Position numbers and translations under genes: made by a program. Under the pieces are notes generated by a model. The model was not told the origin of the DNA. It saw only the letters and a list, made by a program, of their open reading frames with translations, and searched no databases. A DNA stretch of 64,000 bases, taken from CAZCPB01 sp044223975 (lineage in GTDB: Bacteria > Planctomycetota > Phycisphaerae > Phycisphaerales > UBA1924). The stretch is taken from assembly GCA_044223975.1 (NCBI GenBank), contig JBGALI010000008.1:124001-188000 (forward strand). The letters run 5' to 3'. Shown piece after piece: positions 63,235-64,000 of this stretch; position 1 is the first letter of the stretch, and each line of letters opens with the position of its first letter.

Positions 63235-64000
63235 TCAACCGGCCCGACTCGCGTGCGCTCGGGACGCAGCGAACTCCCTGGGGCTCAGGCTGCCCAGGGC
63301 GCTGTGCGGTCGATCCTCATTGTAATGCCGACGCCAGGCCTCGACCTTCTCCCGCGCGTCGTCCAGGCTCATGAACCAGTTCTCGTTCAGGCACTCGGCA
63401 CGCAGCCGCCCGTTGAACGCCTCGATCAGCCCGTTGTCGGTGGGCTTTCCCGGCCTGCTGAAGTCCAGCCGCACGTGGTTCAGGTACGCCCATTGATCCA
63501 GACGCTTGCCCGTGAACTCGCTCCCGTTGTCCACGCGGATCTTCTCCGGAAGCCCTCTGTCACGACCGACCCGCTCCAACGCCTCCGCCACTCGGTCGCC
63601 CGTCAGCCGTCCGTCCAGCTCGATCGTCAGGCTCTCGCGGCTGAAGTCATCGACCAACGTAAAGAGCCGGAACTTCCGCCCGTCGAACAACTGGTCGGCC
63701 ATGAAGTCCATCGACCAGCTCTCGTTCACCCGCGTCGCCGTCGTCCGCTCCGGCCTGGTCACCGCGCTGCGGTGCCGCCGCGGCTTGTGCCGGCCCACGC
63801 ACAGCCCCTCCTGCCGGTACAGCCGGTAGACCCGCTTGCGGTTGATCATCCAGCCCTCCCGTCGGAGCTTCACCCAGATCCGCGGGTACCCCCACGTCAC
63901 GTGCACGCCCGCGATCTCCTTGATCCGTCCTCGGAGGGGCGCCTGATCGTCCGCCACCGACTCGTACCGTTGCGTCGAACGAGGATGCCCGAGCACCCGG
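63235..64000 (-). CDS. IS3-family transposase OrfB (integrase core), 5'-truncated by window edge
   Basis: At least 253 residues. HTH_21 segment (VTWGYPRIWVKLRREGWMIN; RKRVYRLYRQEGL) then the rve DDE core: first Asp in SWSMDFMADQL, second in KIRVDNGSEFTG, Glu in NGLIEAFNGRLRAECLNENW, ending YNEDRPHSALGSLSPREFA. OrfB of IS3 elements is normally made as an OrfAB fusion by -1 frameshifting; OrfA would lie beyond 64000. I could not identify the terminal inverted repeat in 63131-63234. Confidence 0.92.
   Translation of the reverse strand, partial: RVLGHPRSTQRYESVADDQAPLRGRIKEIAGVHVTWGYPRIWVKLRREGWMINRKRVYRLYRQEGLCVGRHKPRRHRSAVTRPERTTATRVNESWSMDFMADQLFDGRKFRLFTLVDDFSRESLTIELDGRLTGDRVAEALERVGRDRGLPEKIRVDNGSEFTGKRLDQWAYLNHVRLDFSRPGKPTDNGLIEAFNGRLRAECLNENWFMSLDDAREKVEAWRRHYNEDRPHSALGSLSPREFAASRAHASRAG
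63235..64000 (-). mobile_element. IS3-family insertion sequence, partial
   Basis: Defined by the OrfB gene; the left end should lie between the GC-tailed gene stop (63130) and 63235, and the right end is outside the window. It borders the RHS island side and may have taken part in its rearrangement. Confidence 0.75.

Overview
The window looks like chromosome from a planctomycete, most likely a Phycisphaerales-type bacterium; this is inferred from gene content, since no rRNA is present. Pointers are the high GC, seven exported proteins ending in a double EF-hand tail of the form NGDDFDxF...GC-stop, a large protein with an N-terminal LESRTLLAA (LEPR-like) motif, an ECF sigma factor overlapping a Ser/Thr kinase with a C-terminal helical repeat region, SUMF1- and DUF1080-type proteins, and small zinc-ribbon proteins.

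Layout. 1-7.6 kb: carbohydrate-related exported proteins (Gfo/Idh/MocA oxidoreductase, SUMF1-like protein, ApbE, a DUF1080-SGNH fusion, a GH2 glycosidase). 7.8-12.6 kb: two large surface proteins. 12.8-24.9 kb: mostly housekeeping genes (purC, a GH10-like protein without the usual catalytic glutamates, a ComEA-like protein, mfd, a methyltransferase, phoU, a GNAT, a fasciclin protein, an ECF sigma/anti-sigma pair). 25.0-30.5 kb: a complete 5.4-kb integrative element in tRNA-Val(GAC), bounded by a 25-bp direct repeat (25083-25107 and 30444-30468). It carries a tyrosine integrase, an XRE regulator, a RecA/RepA-type ATPase, two small MerR/excisionase-like HTH proteins and a frameshifted cargo gene. 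30.6-33.8 kb: Ser/Thr kinase and ECF sigma factor. 34-47.9 kb: a run of five exported proteins with the GC tail, interrupted by another sigma/anti-sigma pair and by a decayed duplicate of that anti-sigma gene's 3' end. 47.9-52.6 kb: a signalling operon (REC-PP2C phosphatase, single REC, hybrid histidine kinase with a DUF3365-type haem sensor domain). 52.6-62.1 kb: a probable island starting at a truncated tRNA-Thr. It holds five RHS-type toxin C-termini, each followed by its own immunity-type gene, plus RHS repeat fragments. 62.3-64 kb: one more GC-tailed protein and the edge of an IS3-family insertion sequence.

Two systems stand out. First, the integrase reading frame runs straight through the att core. 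In the integrated state its last ~33 codons come from the antisense of the chromosomal tRNA. In the excised circle the same frame would continue into a different ~118-residue tail that now lies stranded at the far end of the element (30085-30443). Second, the minus strand from 62.1 down to 53.2 kb is a serial array of promoterless, start-less toxin tips with overlapping immunity genes. They are separated by near-identical blocks of RHS repeat sequence, which is the organisation expected of a silent reservoir for toxin-tip exchange. No full-length RHS gene is in the window.
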